Shown piece after piece: positions 1 to 7,325 of a stretch of DNA of 8,187 nt (the stretch's first letter is position 1; every line of letters starts with the position of its first letter). Position numbers and translations under genes: made by a program. Below the pieces are notes generated by a model. It was not told the origin of the DNA and did not search any database. It saw only the letters and a program-made list of their open reading frames with translations. The stretch comes from an uncultured Ruminococcus sp. (GTDB lineage: Bacteria; Bacillota; Clostridia; Oscillospirales; CAG-272). The stretch spans positions 1-8,187 of the forward strand of contig CACYZS010000042.1 in the NCBI GenBank assembly GCA_902778985.1. Reading direction: 5' to 3'.

Positions 1-1
1 C

Positions 2-625
2 GCCGTGACGCTGAAACGACTCTATACCGAGTTCGATCTCGACGCGATCTCCGCCGAGTGCTGGACGGCGACCCCCGTGATGTTCGACGGGTTCGCCCCT
101 TGCACCGTCTACTCGATCCTGAACGATATGGGCTATCTCGTCTCCTGCGAGAGCGATATGCACTGCCTGCTCACGATGATCCTTCTGAAGAGCGCCACCC
201 TCGGAGAGGGCAAACCGCTCTTCGGCGAGTTCACCGTCCGCCACCCCGAAGACAGAAACGCCGAGTTGCTCTGGCATTGCGGACCCTTCCCGCTTTCTCA
301 AAAAGCCGAGAGCGGCGTCGGATCGACGGCGAGGCTCGTCAATCAGCGGTCGTGGTTCCGCGCCAAAGACGGCGTCTACACCGTCGCGCGGCTCGATCAG
401 GAGAGCGGAAGGTACGTGATTCTGCCCCTCGTCGGAAAGACGACCGAGGGACCCGCGACCCACGGAACCTACCTCTGGGTGAAGTTCGACGATCTGCAGA
501 AGATCGAGGATCGGATCATCGACGGACCCTATATCCATCACTTCACCGAGATTGCGGGCGACTATACCCGTGAGATCCGCGAGTTCTGCAAGTATTTCCC
601 GAATCTCGAAACCGATCGGATCTGA
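2..625 (+). CDS. L-fucose/L-arabinose isomerase-family protein, C-terminal part (5' truncated by window edge)
   Basis: The frame is open to the left edge, so only about 207 C-terminal residues are present. Full family members are usually around 450-500 residues, so the GTG at base 5 is almost certainly internal. Sequence features that suggest the FucI/AraA-like fold are the C-E-S-D motif (Glu codon at 149-151) followed by a leucine-rich helix, the segment F-G-E-F-T-V-R, the segment L-L-W-H-C-G-P-F-P, and a late I-H-H-F (His codons at 536-541). In characterised ketol isomerases of this superfamily the metal is held by two acidic residues and a late histidine. The Glu of C-E-S, the acidic residue of G-E-F and the I-H-H-F histidine are plausible equivalents, though I inferred this without an alignment. 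The role would be aldose-ketose isomerisation of a deoxy- or pentose sugar in the cytosol, but many operon-borne members have no proven substrate. The gene ends 32 bases before the GH2 start, consistent with one operon. Confidence 0.8.
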   Translation, partial: AVTLKRLYTEFDLDAISAECWTATPVMFDGFAPCTVYSILNDMGYLVSCESDMHCLLTMILLKSATLGEGKPLFGEFTVRHPEDRNAELLWHCGPFPLSQKAESGVGSTARLVNQRSWFRAKDGVYTVARLDQESGRYVILPLVGKTTEGPATHGTYLWVKFDDLQKIEDRIIDGPYIHHFTEIAGDYTREIREFCKYFPNLETDRI

Positions 626-643
626 ACGTCCCCGAAACAACGC

Positions 644-650
644 AAAGGAG
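644..650 (+). promoter_or_regulatory. Ribosome binding site of the GH2 gene
   Basis: AAAGGAG lies seven bases before the ATG at 658, in the only gap (626-657) that separates the isomerase-like gene from the GH2 gene. It is a near-perfect Shine-Dalgarno match and supports 658 as the start. The 32-base gap shows no recognisable promoter or terminator hairpin. Confidence 0.75.
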
Positions 651-657
651 AAACGCG

Positions 658-2988
658 ATGAGAGAAAAGATCCTCTTCGACGACGGTTGGAAGTTTCATC
701 TCGGCGATATTGCCGTTCCCGATCCGGTTGACAAGGGACCGGTTTATATGCAGGCGAAGACCGAACGGAAACGGATCGGTCCCGCCTCGTTGCACTACGT
801 CGCAAACAGCGACGACTATTCGACCGAGCACGAACTTACGCCGGAAAAATGGGAGAACGTCACCCTCCCGCACGATTATATCATCGGCGGGACGCCGGAC
901 GAGCGGAACAACTCGGCGCTCGGTTATTTCAAGTACGAGAACGCCTGGTACCGCAAGACCTTCTCGCTTCCGAAAAACGACAAGGGAAAACGGATCTGCC
1001 TCCTTTTCGACGGGGTCGCGGTGCGGGCGACGGTCTACCTCAACGGGTGCCTGATGGGGCATCATTTCTCTGGCTACACCTCCTTCGAGATCGATATTTC
1101 CGACTACGTCGAGTTCGACCGCGAAAACGTCCTCGCGGTCTACGTTGACGCCACCTCCTCGCACGAGGGCTGGTGGTACGAGGGCGCCGGCATTTACCGC
1201 CACGTCTGGCTGACCAAGACCGACCGGGTCGCCCTCGATCTGTGGGGCGTCTGCGTCCGCCCCGAATATAAAGGGGATCATTGGGATCTGACCGTCGTCA
1301 ACACCGTCCGCAACGACCGCTGTGAAAAGGTCGATCTGACGGTCAAGACCGAGATCACCGACGGGCTCCGGACGGTGCTTTCGCTTTCGGGCGAAACGGC
1401 GCTCGCCCAGATGACGAAGGGCGACGTCACCCTTTCGGGCGAGGTCGGGTCTCCCCGGCTCTGGAGCGTGGAGGATCCCTTCCAATACCGCGCGACGTCA
1501 AAGGTCTACGTCGGCGGGACGCTGACCGACGTCTACGAAACCAAGTTCGGCTTCCGCTATTACTCCTTCACCCCCGAAACCGGCTTTACCGTCAACGGGA
1601 AAAAGACCTTCATCAACGGCGTCTGCGCGCACGAGGACTTCGGGCTGACGGGCAAGGCGGTCGCCGACAATATCCGCAAATACAAGATCGGGCTCATCAA
1701 GGAGATGGGCGCGAACGGTTACCGCTGTACGCATTATCCCCATTCTGCCGAGACGATGGACGCCCTTGACGAGGCGGGTCTGATCGTGATGGCGGAAACG
1801 CGCTGGTTCGAATCCACCGAAGAAGGGCTGAAACAACTTGAAATGCTGATCAAGCGCGACCGGAACCGTCCCTCGGTCTTCTTCTGGTCGGTCGGCAACG
1901 AGGAACCGAAGCAGACGACCGATTCGGGGCGGCGGATCAGCCGCCGGATGATCGAAACGATCCGCCGGCTCGACCCGACCCGCTGGATCACCTGCGCCGT
2001 CTCGAACGACCCCGACAAGGCGACGGTCTACGACGACCTCGACGTGATCGGGATCAACTACAATCATTGGAACTACGACGCCGTACACGCCAAACACCCC
2101 GGCAAGATGATCCTCGCCTCCGAGTGCTGCGCCACCGGAACGACGCGCGGCTGGTACGGGGACGACGATCCCGTTCGCGGCTACTTCAACGCGGTCGATA
2201 AGGACACCAACGAGTGGTTCATCGGGCGCGAGAATATGTGGCGGTTCTTCCGCGATCATCCCTACGTCTCGGGCGGCTATCAATGGATCGCCTTCGAGCA
2301 TCGCGGCGAGTGCCTCTGGCCGCGGCTCTGTTCGCAGTCGGGCGCGATCGACCTCTTTATGCAGAAGAAAGACGCCTTTTATCAAAACCAGACCCTGTTT
2401 ATTTCCGACCGTCCCCTGATCCACGTCCTGCCGCATTGGAACCAAACGGGCAGGGAAGGACAGCCGATCCGCGTCGTCGCCTACACCAACTGCGAAGAGG
2501 CGGAACTCTTCGTCAACGGCAAGTCGTTCGGGCGGGTCAAAATCGACCGTCCGGGACACGCCGAGTGGAGCGTGCCTTTCGCGCCGGGAAGCGTCAAGGC
2601 GCTCGGCTACGTCGGGGGAAGACCCGTCGCGGGCGACGCGGTCAGGACGACCGGGGCGGCGGTTTCGCTCGCCCTGAAACTCGAGAATCCGGTCGACGCG
2701 GCAAACGGGCGCGACGTCGCGCTCTTCACCTGCACCGCGCTTGACGCCGACGGGGTCGAGGTTCCCGACGCCGCCCCCTTCGTGCGGTTCTGCACCAACC
2801 GGCTCGGCAGGATCGTCGGAACCGGTTCCGACGTCTCCGACCATACCCCCGTCCCCTCGCCCGACCGTCGGATGCGGGCGGGCAGGGTCGCCGTCGCCGT
2901 CAAGGTCGGCGACGTCCCCGGGACGCTGACGCTCCGCGCGGAGGCGGACGGACTGATCCCCGCCGAACTGACGCTTCAACTCAAATGA
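658..2988 (+). CDS. Glycoside hydrolase family 2 enzyme (beta-galactosidase-like, DUF4982 type)
   Basis: This 776-residue protein is a retaining exo-acting beta-glycosidase, most likely a beta-galactosidase, although beta-glucuronidase or another GH2 activity cannot be excluded. The N-terminus begins with the typical F-D-D-G-W-K-F block and continues as a jelly-roll sugar-binding domain to about residue 185. An Ig-like domain follows to about 300, then the TIM barrel (about 305-585). The acid/base is Glu415 in V-G-N-E-E and the nucleophile is Glu489 in L-A-S-E. Their 74-residue spacing is close to the 76 of E. coli LacZ (E461/E537). The T-H-Y-P-H motif (His359, His362) and the stretch R-G-E-C-L-W-P before S-Q-S-G are also family hallmarks. 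A DUF4982-like domain (about 587-655) and a GH2 C-terminal C5-like beta domain (about 668-776) complete it. There is no signal peptide, so it should act in the cytosol on imported glycans. The start is supported by AAAGGAG seven bases upstream. It contains a single TCA codon (1498) and no TTA or CTA. Confidence 0.93.
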   Translation: MREKILFDDGWKFHLGDIAVPDPVDKGPVYMQAKTERKRIGPASLHYVANSDDYSTEHELTPEKWENVTLPHDYIIGGTPDERNNSALGYFKYENAWYRKTFSLPKNDKGKRICLLFDGVAVRATVYLNGCLMGHHFSGYTSFEIDISDYVEFDRENVLAVYVDATSSHEGWWYEGAGIYRHVWLTKTDRVALDLWGVCVRPEYKGDHWDLTVVNTVRNDRCEKVDLTVKTEITDGLRTVLSLSGETALAQMTKGDVTLSGEVGSPRLWSVEDPFQYRATSKVYVGGTLTDVYETKFGFRYYSFTPETGFTVNGKKTFINGVCAHEDFGLTGKAVADNIRKYKIGLIKEMGANGYRCTHYPHSAETMDALDEAGLIVMAETRWFESTEEGLKQLEMLIKRDRNRPSVFFWSVGNEEPKQTTDSGRRISRRMIETIRRLDPTRWITCAVSNDPDKATVYDDLDVIGINYNHWNYDAVHAKHPGKMILASECCATGTTRGWYGDDDPVRGYFNAVDKDTNEWFIGRENMWRFFRDHPYVSGGYQWIAFEHRGECLWPRLCSQSGAIDLFMQKKDAFYQNQTLFISDRPLIHVLPHWNQTGREGQPIRVVAYTNCEEAELFVNGKSFGRVKIDRPGHAEWSVPFAPGSVKALGYVGGRPVAGDAVRTTGAAVSLALKLENPVDAANGRDVALFTCTALDADGVEVPDAAPFVRFCTNRLGRIVGTGSDVSDHTPVPSPDRRMRAGRVAVAVKVGDVPGTLTLRAEADGLIPAELTLQLK

Positions 2989-3013
2989 TCCGAAAAGGGC
3001 GAAAGGAAACGAA

Positions 3014-5005
3014 ATGCTGACACAACGCCTCGGCAAGCCCCATCAGACCGACGACGCCTATATCGACCGGCTCCTCTCGATGATCCGCGACAATCCCGGA
3101 TCCTGCGACGAGATCTGGTTCGCGTCGCTCTACGGCTATCCGAAACCCGAAACCCATCGGGCGTACGCAAAAGAGATCCTCCCGCAAGCCGAGAAGTTCC
3201 GGCGGGCGGGGATCCGCGTTTCTCTGCAGATCAGCAACACGGTGGGACACGGGGAATACATCGCCAAGCGCGACTGCTCCGGGCTGGTCTATCCCGGCTC
3301 GCCCGTGCGGAACCTCGTCGGATGGGACGGCGCCGTCGCGCGCCACTCCTTCTGCTGGCGCGACCGGGTCTTCCGCGACTATATTCTCTCGTCGATCGAG
3401 GCGTATCTGCCGATCAAGCCGGCGGCGATCTGGTTCGACGACGATTTCCGTCCCAACCACCATATTCCCGTCACCTTCGGCTGTTTCTGCGACGACTGCG
3501 TCGCCGCCTTCGGGCGCGAGTACGGCAGGACGTTTACGCGGGAGGAACTCGTGTCCGAACTGAACGACGGGGATATCGCCTGCCGTCGTGCGTTCATCGA
3601 CTTTACCAAAGCGGGACTTGCGAGTTTTATGACCGAGTGCTGCGAATTGATCCACCGGGAACTGCCCGAAACGCGGATCGGGCTTCAGCAGGGATCCATG
3701 ACCGGGTTTATCGGGGATACGGGCAACCGCTATCTGCACGAGATCATTACCCGCGTGACCGGTCTTCCGTCGCTCTCCCGTCCCGGCGGCGGCGCCTATA
3801 CCGACCACGATCTGCGCGCCTTCGTCAAGAAGGGCGGCGAGATCGAGCGGCAGAACCGCGAACTGCCCGCAACGGTCTCCGATATCCGTCCCGAGATCGA
3901 AAATCTCCCCTACGTCGCCTACGGCAAGAGCGCGGCGGGGACCTGTTTTGAATCGACCCTTTACCTCTCGCTCGGCGCGACGGCGATGAGTTTTGCGATG
4001 ATGATGGACGAAAACGAGGACGCCTCCTTCTACCGCCGCGAGTTCGAGTTCTTCTCGCTCCACCGCCCCTACTGGGAAAAGATCGCCGAAACCAATAAGA
4101 GAAGCGTTCAGGACGGGGTCAACGCCGTCTTTCTCAAGGGGAAATGGGCGTACCGCTCGAAGATTCCCTTCGACTATGCGGAGTGCGATCCGGCGGAGGA
4201 ATCGGTGATCCGCTATATCGGTCTGCCGCTCTGCTACCGCGAGTCGACCGACGGCGTACAGATCCTGCACGGTTCCGACGCCGACCGGCTCTCCGACGAG
4301 GCGGTCCGGGAATTGCTCGGCAAGCCCCTGCTGACCGACGCCGAAACCATCGAACGGCTCGCCGCGCGCGGCTTTGAATTTCCGGTCTCGGTCAAGCGGA
4401 TCGACACGCTCCGGTTGAACGAGATTGCGGCGGACCATCCCGTGAACGCGGGGATCACCCGCCGCGTCTGGGACGGTAAGTTCGCGGGCAAACGCGAGGG
4501 ATACCGGATCGACGCAACGGGGCGTGGCGTCGAGGTCGTCGGGCGGTATCTGGCGGTCGGGGCGGGCGCCGAAAACGGTGACGCCGTCGCGACGGCGATC
4601 ATCACGACCTCGGGCGGCGCGAAGTGGGCGGTCTTCGGCTTCGATCTCTGGAACCGCACCGTCGGCACGGCGCGGAGGGATCAGATCTATAACGCCGTCG
4701 AGTATATCGGCGGGAAACCCCTTTCGGCGCGGATGATCGACGGCTTCTCGGCGCTGATCCTGCCCCGCGTCACCCCCGACGGAAAACTCGCCTCGGTCGG
4801 GGTGGTCAACTGCACCCCCGGCGAGAGCGGGGAATACCGCCTCCGGGTCGCCGCCCCCGCGGGGACGACCGCGCATTATCTGGCACAATACGGAAAAGAG
4901 GCGACCGTCTCGGTCGGTACGGGAGGGATCGTTTTGATGCCCTCGCTCTCCGGTTGGAACGTCGGCACGCTGTTTTTCGAGCAAACGGGAGAAAAAACGA
5001 AATGA
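3014..5005 (+). CDS. Uncharacterised 663-residue protein, putative TIM-barrel glycoside hydrolase
   Basis: I do not recognise a named family. Residues 1 to about 390 look like a TIM barrel with alternating hydrophobic strands and helices. The most striking segment is A-I-W-F-D-D-D-F-R-P-N-H-H (Trp140, Asp142-144, His149-150). It is followed by G-C-F-C-D-D-C (Cys157, Cys159, Cys162) and an F-x-x-E-Y-G segment. This arrangement resembles GH42-like and other poorly characterised clan-A-type hydrolases, in which a cysteine-rich loop follows a barrel strand. A second acidic cluster, M-M-D-E-N-E-D, lies near residue 330. Residues about 400-560 look like a GATase/trimerisation-type domain, with a helix-rich S-D-E-A-V-R-E-L-L-G and L-L-T-D-A-E-T-I-E-R-L at about 425-451. 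The C-terminus is a small beta-sandwich. There is no signal peptide or membrane segment. AAGGA at 3003-3007 supports the start. Its stop overlaps the GH65 start (ATGA), implying translational coupling. A hydrolase role on the same glycan is inference from fold and context. Confidence 0.75.
   Translation: MLTQRLGKPHQTDDAYIDRLLSMIRDNPGSCDEIWFASLYGYPKPETHRAYAKEILPQAEKFRRAGIRVSLQISNTVGHGEYIAKRDCSGLVYPGSPVRNLVGWDGAVARHSFCWRDRVFRDYILSSIEAYLPIKPAAIWFDDDFRPNHHIPVTFGCFCDDCVAAFGREYGRTFTREELVSELNDGDIACRRAFIDFTKAGLASFMTECCELIHRELPETRIGLQQGSMTGFIGDTGNRYLHEIITRVTGLPSLSRPGGGAYTDHDLRAFVKKGGEIERQNRELPATVSDIRPEIENLPYVAYGKSAAGTCFESTLYLSLGATAMSFAMMMDENEDASFYRREFEFFSLHRPYWEKIAETNKRSVQDGVNAVFLKGKWAYRSKIPFDYAECDPAEESVIRYIGLPLCYRESTDGVQILHGSDADRLSDEAVRELLGKPLLTDAETIERLAARGFEFPVSVKRIDTLRLNEIAADHPVNAGITRRVWDGKFAGKREGYRIDATGRGVEVVGRYLAVGAGAENGDAVATAIITTSGGAKWAVFGFDLWNRTVGTARRDQIYNAVEYIGGKPLSARMIDGFSALILPRVTPDGKLASVGVVNCTPGESGEYRLRVAAPAGTTAHYLAQYGKEATVSVGTGGIVLMPSLSGWNVGTLFFEQTGEKTK
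4987..4991 (+). promoter_or_regulatory. Ribosome binding site and ATGA coupling that fix the GH65 start
   Basis: GGGAG inside the end of the upstream gene sits ten bases before the ATG at 5002. That ATG shares bases with the upstream TGA (5003-5005), forming ATGA. An alternative ATG at 4954 in the same frame would add 16 residues rich in Arg and Lys with no family similarity, and it has a worse upstream sequence, so 5002 is preferred. Confidence 0.6.
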
Positions 5006-7314
5006 TCGAAAATATCAAGGATATCAAACCCATTTACCCCACCGAACCCTGGAAGATCACCGAACCCGCGTTCAAACCCGAAAACAACTACCGCAACGAG
5101 ACGGTCTTCGTCCTCTCGAACGGCTATATCGGGATGCGCGGCACGTTCGAGGAGGGGTACAAACTGCCGAAAGGTCTCGGTATGGAGGGCAGTTTCGTCA
5201 ACGGGTTCTACGAGAGCGAGACCATCCGCTACGGCGAGACTGCTTACGGATTCGCCGACAAGACCCAGACGATGCTGAACGTCGCGAACGCGAAGATCAT
5301 CCGTCTCTCGGTCGACGGCGAAGAGTTCAGTCTTTTCGAGGGAAAACTCGATGAGGCGAAACGGGTGCTGGATATGAAAGCCGGGACGCTCTCGCGCTTC
5401 GTCCGCTGGACGTCGCCGAAGGGGAAGACGGTCGAGATCCGCTCGACCCGTCTCGTCTCGCTTACAAACAAGTACGCCGCTGCGATCGAATACGCGGTCA
5501 CCCCGATCGATTTCGACGGCGAGATCGTTCTGATCTCCCTGATCGACGGAGACGTTGAGAACAATACCAAGGAGAACAATTCCCGCATCGACTACGGCCC
5601 CTACGGGCGGGTCGTTCTGCCGGTCGATCGGAAGGTCGACGGCGCCTTTATCGCGCTTCGGCAGAGGTCGAAGAACACCGCGATCGGGATCGTGACCGCG
5701 ATGCGAAACGAGATCGACTTTGACGCGGCGCGTGAAAATACGGACGACGAGTTCACGGTCTCGACCCGTTTCGCTTTCAAGGCGCGAAGGGGCAAGACCT
5801 ACACGCTGACCAAGTATATCACCTACGTCACCACCCGCGATTTCCCGGAGGAAAAACTCTACGACGCGGCGAAAACGGTCCTTTCCGACCTTTCGCGCGA
5901 GGGTTTTGCCGCGCTCGCGGCGGCGCAGAAAAAGTACCTCGACGAGTTCTGGGAGAACGCCGACATCGAGATCGACGGCGACGACCTGCTTTCGCAGGGG
6001 CTTCGCTGGCACGAGTTCGCCCTGCTCCAGTCGCCTGGACGCGACGGGAAGACGAGTCTCGGGGCGAAGGGGCTTTCGGGCGAGGGCTACGAGGGACACG
6101 TTTTCTGGGATACCGAGATGTACGTCACCCCCTTCTTCAACTTCGAGCGCCCCGAGATCGCGAAACAGATCCTGATGTTCCGCTACAACACGCTGGATCA
6201 GGCGCGCGAGCGGGCGCGGGTGCTCTCGGTGAAGCGGGGCTGCTGCTTCCCGTGGCGGACCATCAACGGACGCGAGGCGAGCGCTTTCTTTCTTGCCGGG
6301 ACCTGCCAGTTCCACATCAACGCCGATATCGCCTACGCCGTCCATCAGTACGTCACGGCGACGGGCGACGACGGGTTCCTTGCCGACTACGGCGCCGAGA
6401 TCCTCGTCGAGACGGCGCGTTTCTGGGTGGAGTTCGGCGAGTATATCGACTACAAAGGCGGCAAGTTCTGCATCAACGGCGTGACGGGTCCCGACGAGTT
6501 CGCCGTCCTCGTCAACAACAACTGCTATACCAATATGATGGCGCGCGAAAATATGAAATACGCCGTCGAAGCCGTCGCGTTCTTAAAGGAAAAGATGCCC
6601 GGCAAGTACGCTGCTTTGGCGAAGAAGATCGACCTCGCGGACGAAGAGCCCGCCGAATGGCAGCGCGCGATCGACAATACCTATATCCCCTACGACGAAA
6701 CGCGCGGTATCTATCCGCAGGACGACAGTTTCCTCTCGAAAAAGCGGTGGGATATCGAAAATACCCCCTTCTCCGAGTTCCCCCTGCTCGACAAGCATCA
6801 CCCGATCGTCGTTTACCGTCATCAGGTGTCGAAACAGGCGGATTTCGTCCTCGCGATGTTCCTGCTCTCCCACTACTTCACCCGCGAGGAGATGAAGCGC
6901 AACTTTGATTTCTACGAGACGGTTTCGGTGCACGAATCCTCGCTTTCCGCATGCATCTTCTCGATCGTCGCCGACGCGATCGGTTATCACGACGTCGCCT
7001 ACAAGTACTTTATGACCACCTCGCGCCTCGACCTCGACGACTACCACGCCAACGTCAACGCGGGCTACCATTGCGCGAATATGGCGGGGACCTGGATGTC
7101 GATGGTCTTCGGCTTCGGCGGGATGCGGCTTGACGACGGCGAACTCTCGTTTGCACCGGTCCTGCCCGAGAAGTGGAACTCCTACCGCTTCCGGCTGCTC
7201 TGGCGCGGACGGCTGCTCGAGGTGAAGGTCGATCAAACCGGCGCGCACTATCGGTTGCTCCGCGGCGACGCCCTGACGATCAAATCCAACGGACAAGAGA
7301 TTACTGTAGAATAA
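5002..7314 (+). CDS. Glycoside hydrolase family 65 phosphorylase (maltose/kojibiose/trehalose phosphorylase family)
   Basis: This 770-residue inverting phosphorylase has a length typical for GH65. It would split an alpha-glucoside with phosphate to give beta-glucose 1-phosphate and a free acceptor sugar. The order is an N-terminal beta-sandwich (about 1-280, beginning W-K-I-T-E and including L-S-N-G-Y-I-G-M-R-G), a linker helix, an (alpha/alpha)6 catalytic barrel (about 320-700) and a C-terminal beta-sheet domain ending near the S-F-A-P-V-L-P motif. Family hallmarks are H-V-F-W-D-T-E-M-Y (Trp369, Asp370), the general acid Glu499 in G-P-D-E, the phosphate-site K-Q-A-D (Lys611, Gln612) and the phosphate loop H-E-S-S-L-S (His644, Ser646, Ser647). 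All key residues are present, so the enzyme should be active. The acceptor (glucose in maltose, kojibiose, nigerose or trehalose, or L-rhamnose or glycerol in other members) cannot be told from sequence alone. No signal peptide is seen, so it should be cytosolic. A downstream pgmB gene fits the beta-glucose 1-phosphate product. The only TTA codon of the four complete genes is at 6583-6585. Confidence 0.95.
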   Translation: MIENIKDIKPIYPTEPWKITEPAFKPENNYRNETVFVLSNGYIGMRGTFEEGYKLPKGLGMEGSFVNGFYESETIRYGETAYGFADKTQTMLNVANAKIIRLSVDGEEFSLFEGKLDEAKRVLDMKAGTLSRFVRWTSPKGKTVEIRSTRLVSLTNKYAAAIEYAVTPIDFDGEIVLISLIDGDVENNTKENNSRIDYGPYGRVVLPVDRKVDGAFIALRQRSKNTAIGIVTAMRNEIDFDAARENTDDEFTVSTRFAFKARRGKTYTLTKYITYVTTRDFPEEKLYDAAKTVLSDLSREGFAALAAAQKKYLDEFWENADIEIDGDDLLSQGLRWHEFALLQSPGRDGKTSLGAKGLSGEGYEGHVFWDTEMYVTPFFNFERPEIAKQILMFRYNTLDQARERARVLSVKRGCCFPWRTINGREASAFFLAGTCQFHINADIAYAVHQYVTATGDDGFLADYGAEILVETARFWVEFGEYIDYKGGKFCINGVTGPDEFAVLVNNNCYTNMMARENMKYAVEAVAFLKEKMPGKYAALAKKIDLADEEPAEWQRAIDNTYIPYDETRGIYPQDDSFLSKKRWDIENTPFSEFPLLDKHHPIVVYRHQVSKQADFVLAMFLLSHYFTREEMKRNFDFYETVSVHESSLSACIFSIVADAIGYHDVAYKYFMTTSRLDLDDYHANVNAGYHCANMAGTWMSMVFGFGGMRLDDGELSFAPVLPEKWNSYRFRLLWRGRLLEVKVDQTGAHYRLLRGDALTIKSNGQEITVE

Positions 7315-7318
7315 AGGA
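7313..7318 (+). promoter_or_regulatory. Ribosome binding site deciding the PHP gene start
   Basis: AAAGGA overlaps the TAA stop of the GH65 gene and lies seven bases before the ATG at 7326. The same frame is open from an ATG at 7173, but that part lies inside the GH65 coding region, is Arg-rich and lacks PHP character. The start is therefore 7326. Confidence 0.7.
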
Positions 7319-7325
7319 ACGGACG

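Noticed and set aside
5..7. GTG near the left edge as a true start of the isomerase-like gene
   Set aside because: The frame stays open to the window edge, the remaining product is less than half the family length, and the metal-site motifs start within about 50 residues, so the N-terminal domains must lie upstream.
1930..1967. Inverted repeat with nine-base arms (CGGCGGATC and GATCCGCCG) and a 20-base loop
   Set aside because: It lies inside the GH2 barrel coding region and is explained by repeated Arg-Arg-Ile and Ile-Arg-Arg codons. It is not followed by a T-run and is not at a gene end, so a terminator is unlikely.
1498..3036. A 512-codon minus-strand open frame across the GH2 gene
   Set aside because: It is a codon-aligned shadow ending at the single sense TCA at 1498. 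The sense strand has clear GH2 domains and catalytic residues.
2981..4984. A 667-codon open frame on the minus strand covering the unknown gene
   Set aside because: It is codon-aligned with the sense gene and stays open only because TTA, CTA and TCA are missing there. Its translation is Arg, Asp and Val rich, with no recognisable domain and no ribosome binding site.
4876..6345. A 489-codon minus-strand open frame across the GH65 gene
   Set aside because: It is a codon-aligned shadow of a gene with full GH65 motifs, and its product resembles no family.
7173..7325. A 51-residue N-terminal extension of the PHP protein
   Set aside because: It overlaps the conserved C-terminus of GH65 in another frame and is Arg-rich. 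A good ribosome binding site directly precedes the ATG at 7326.
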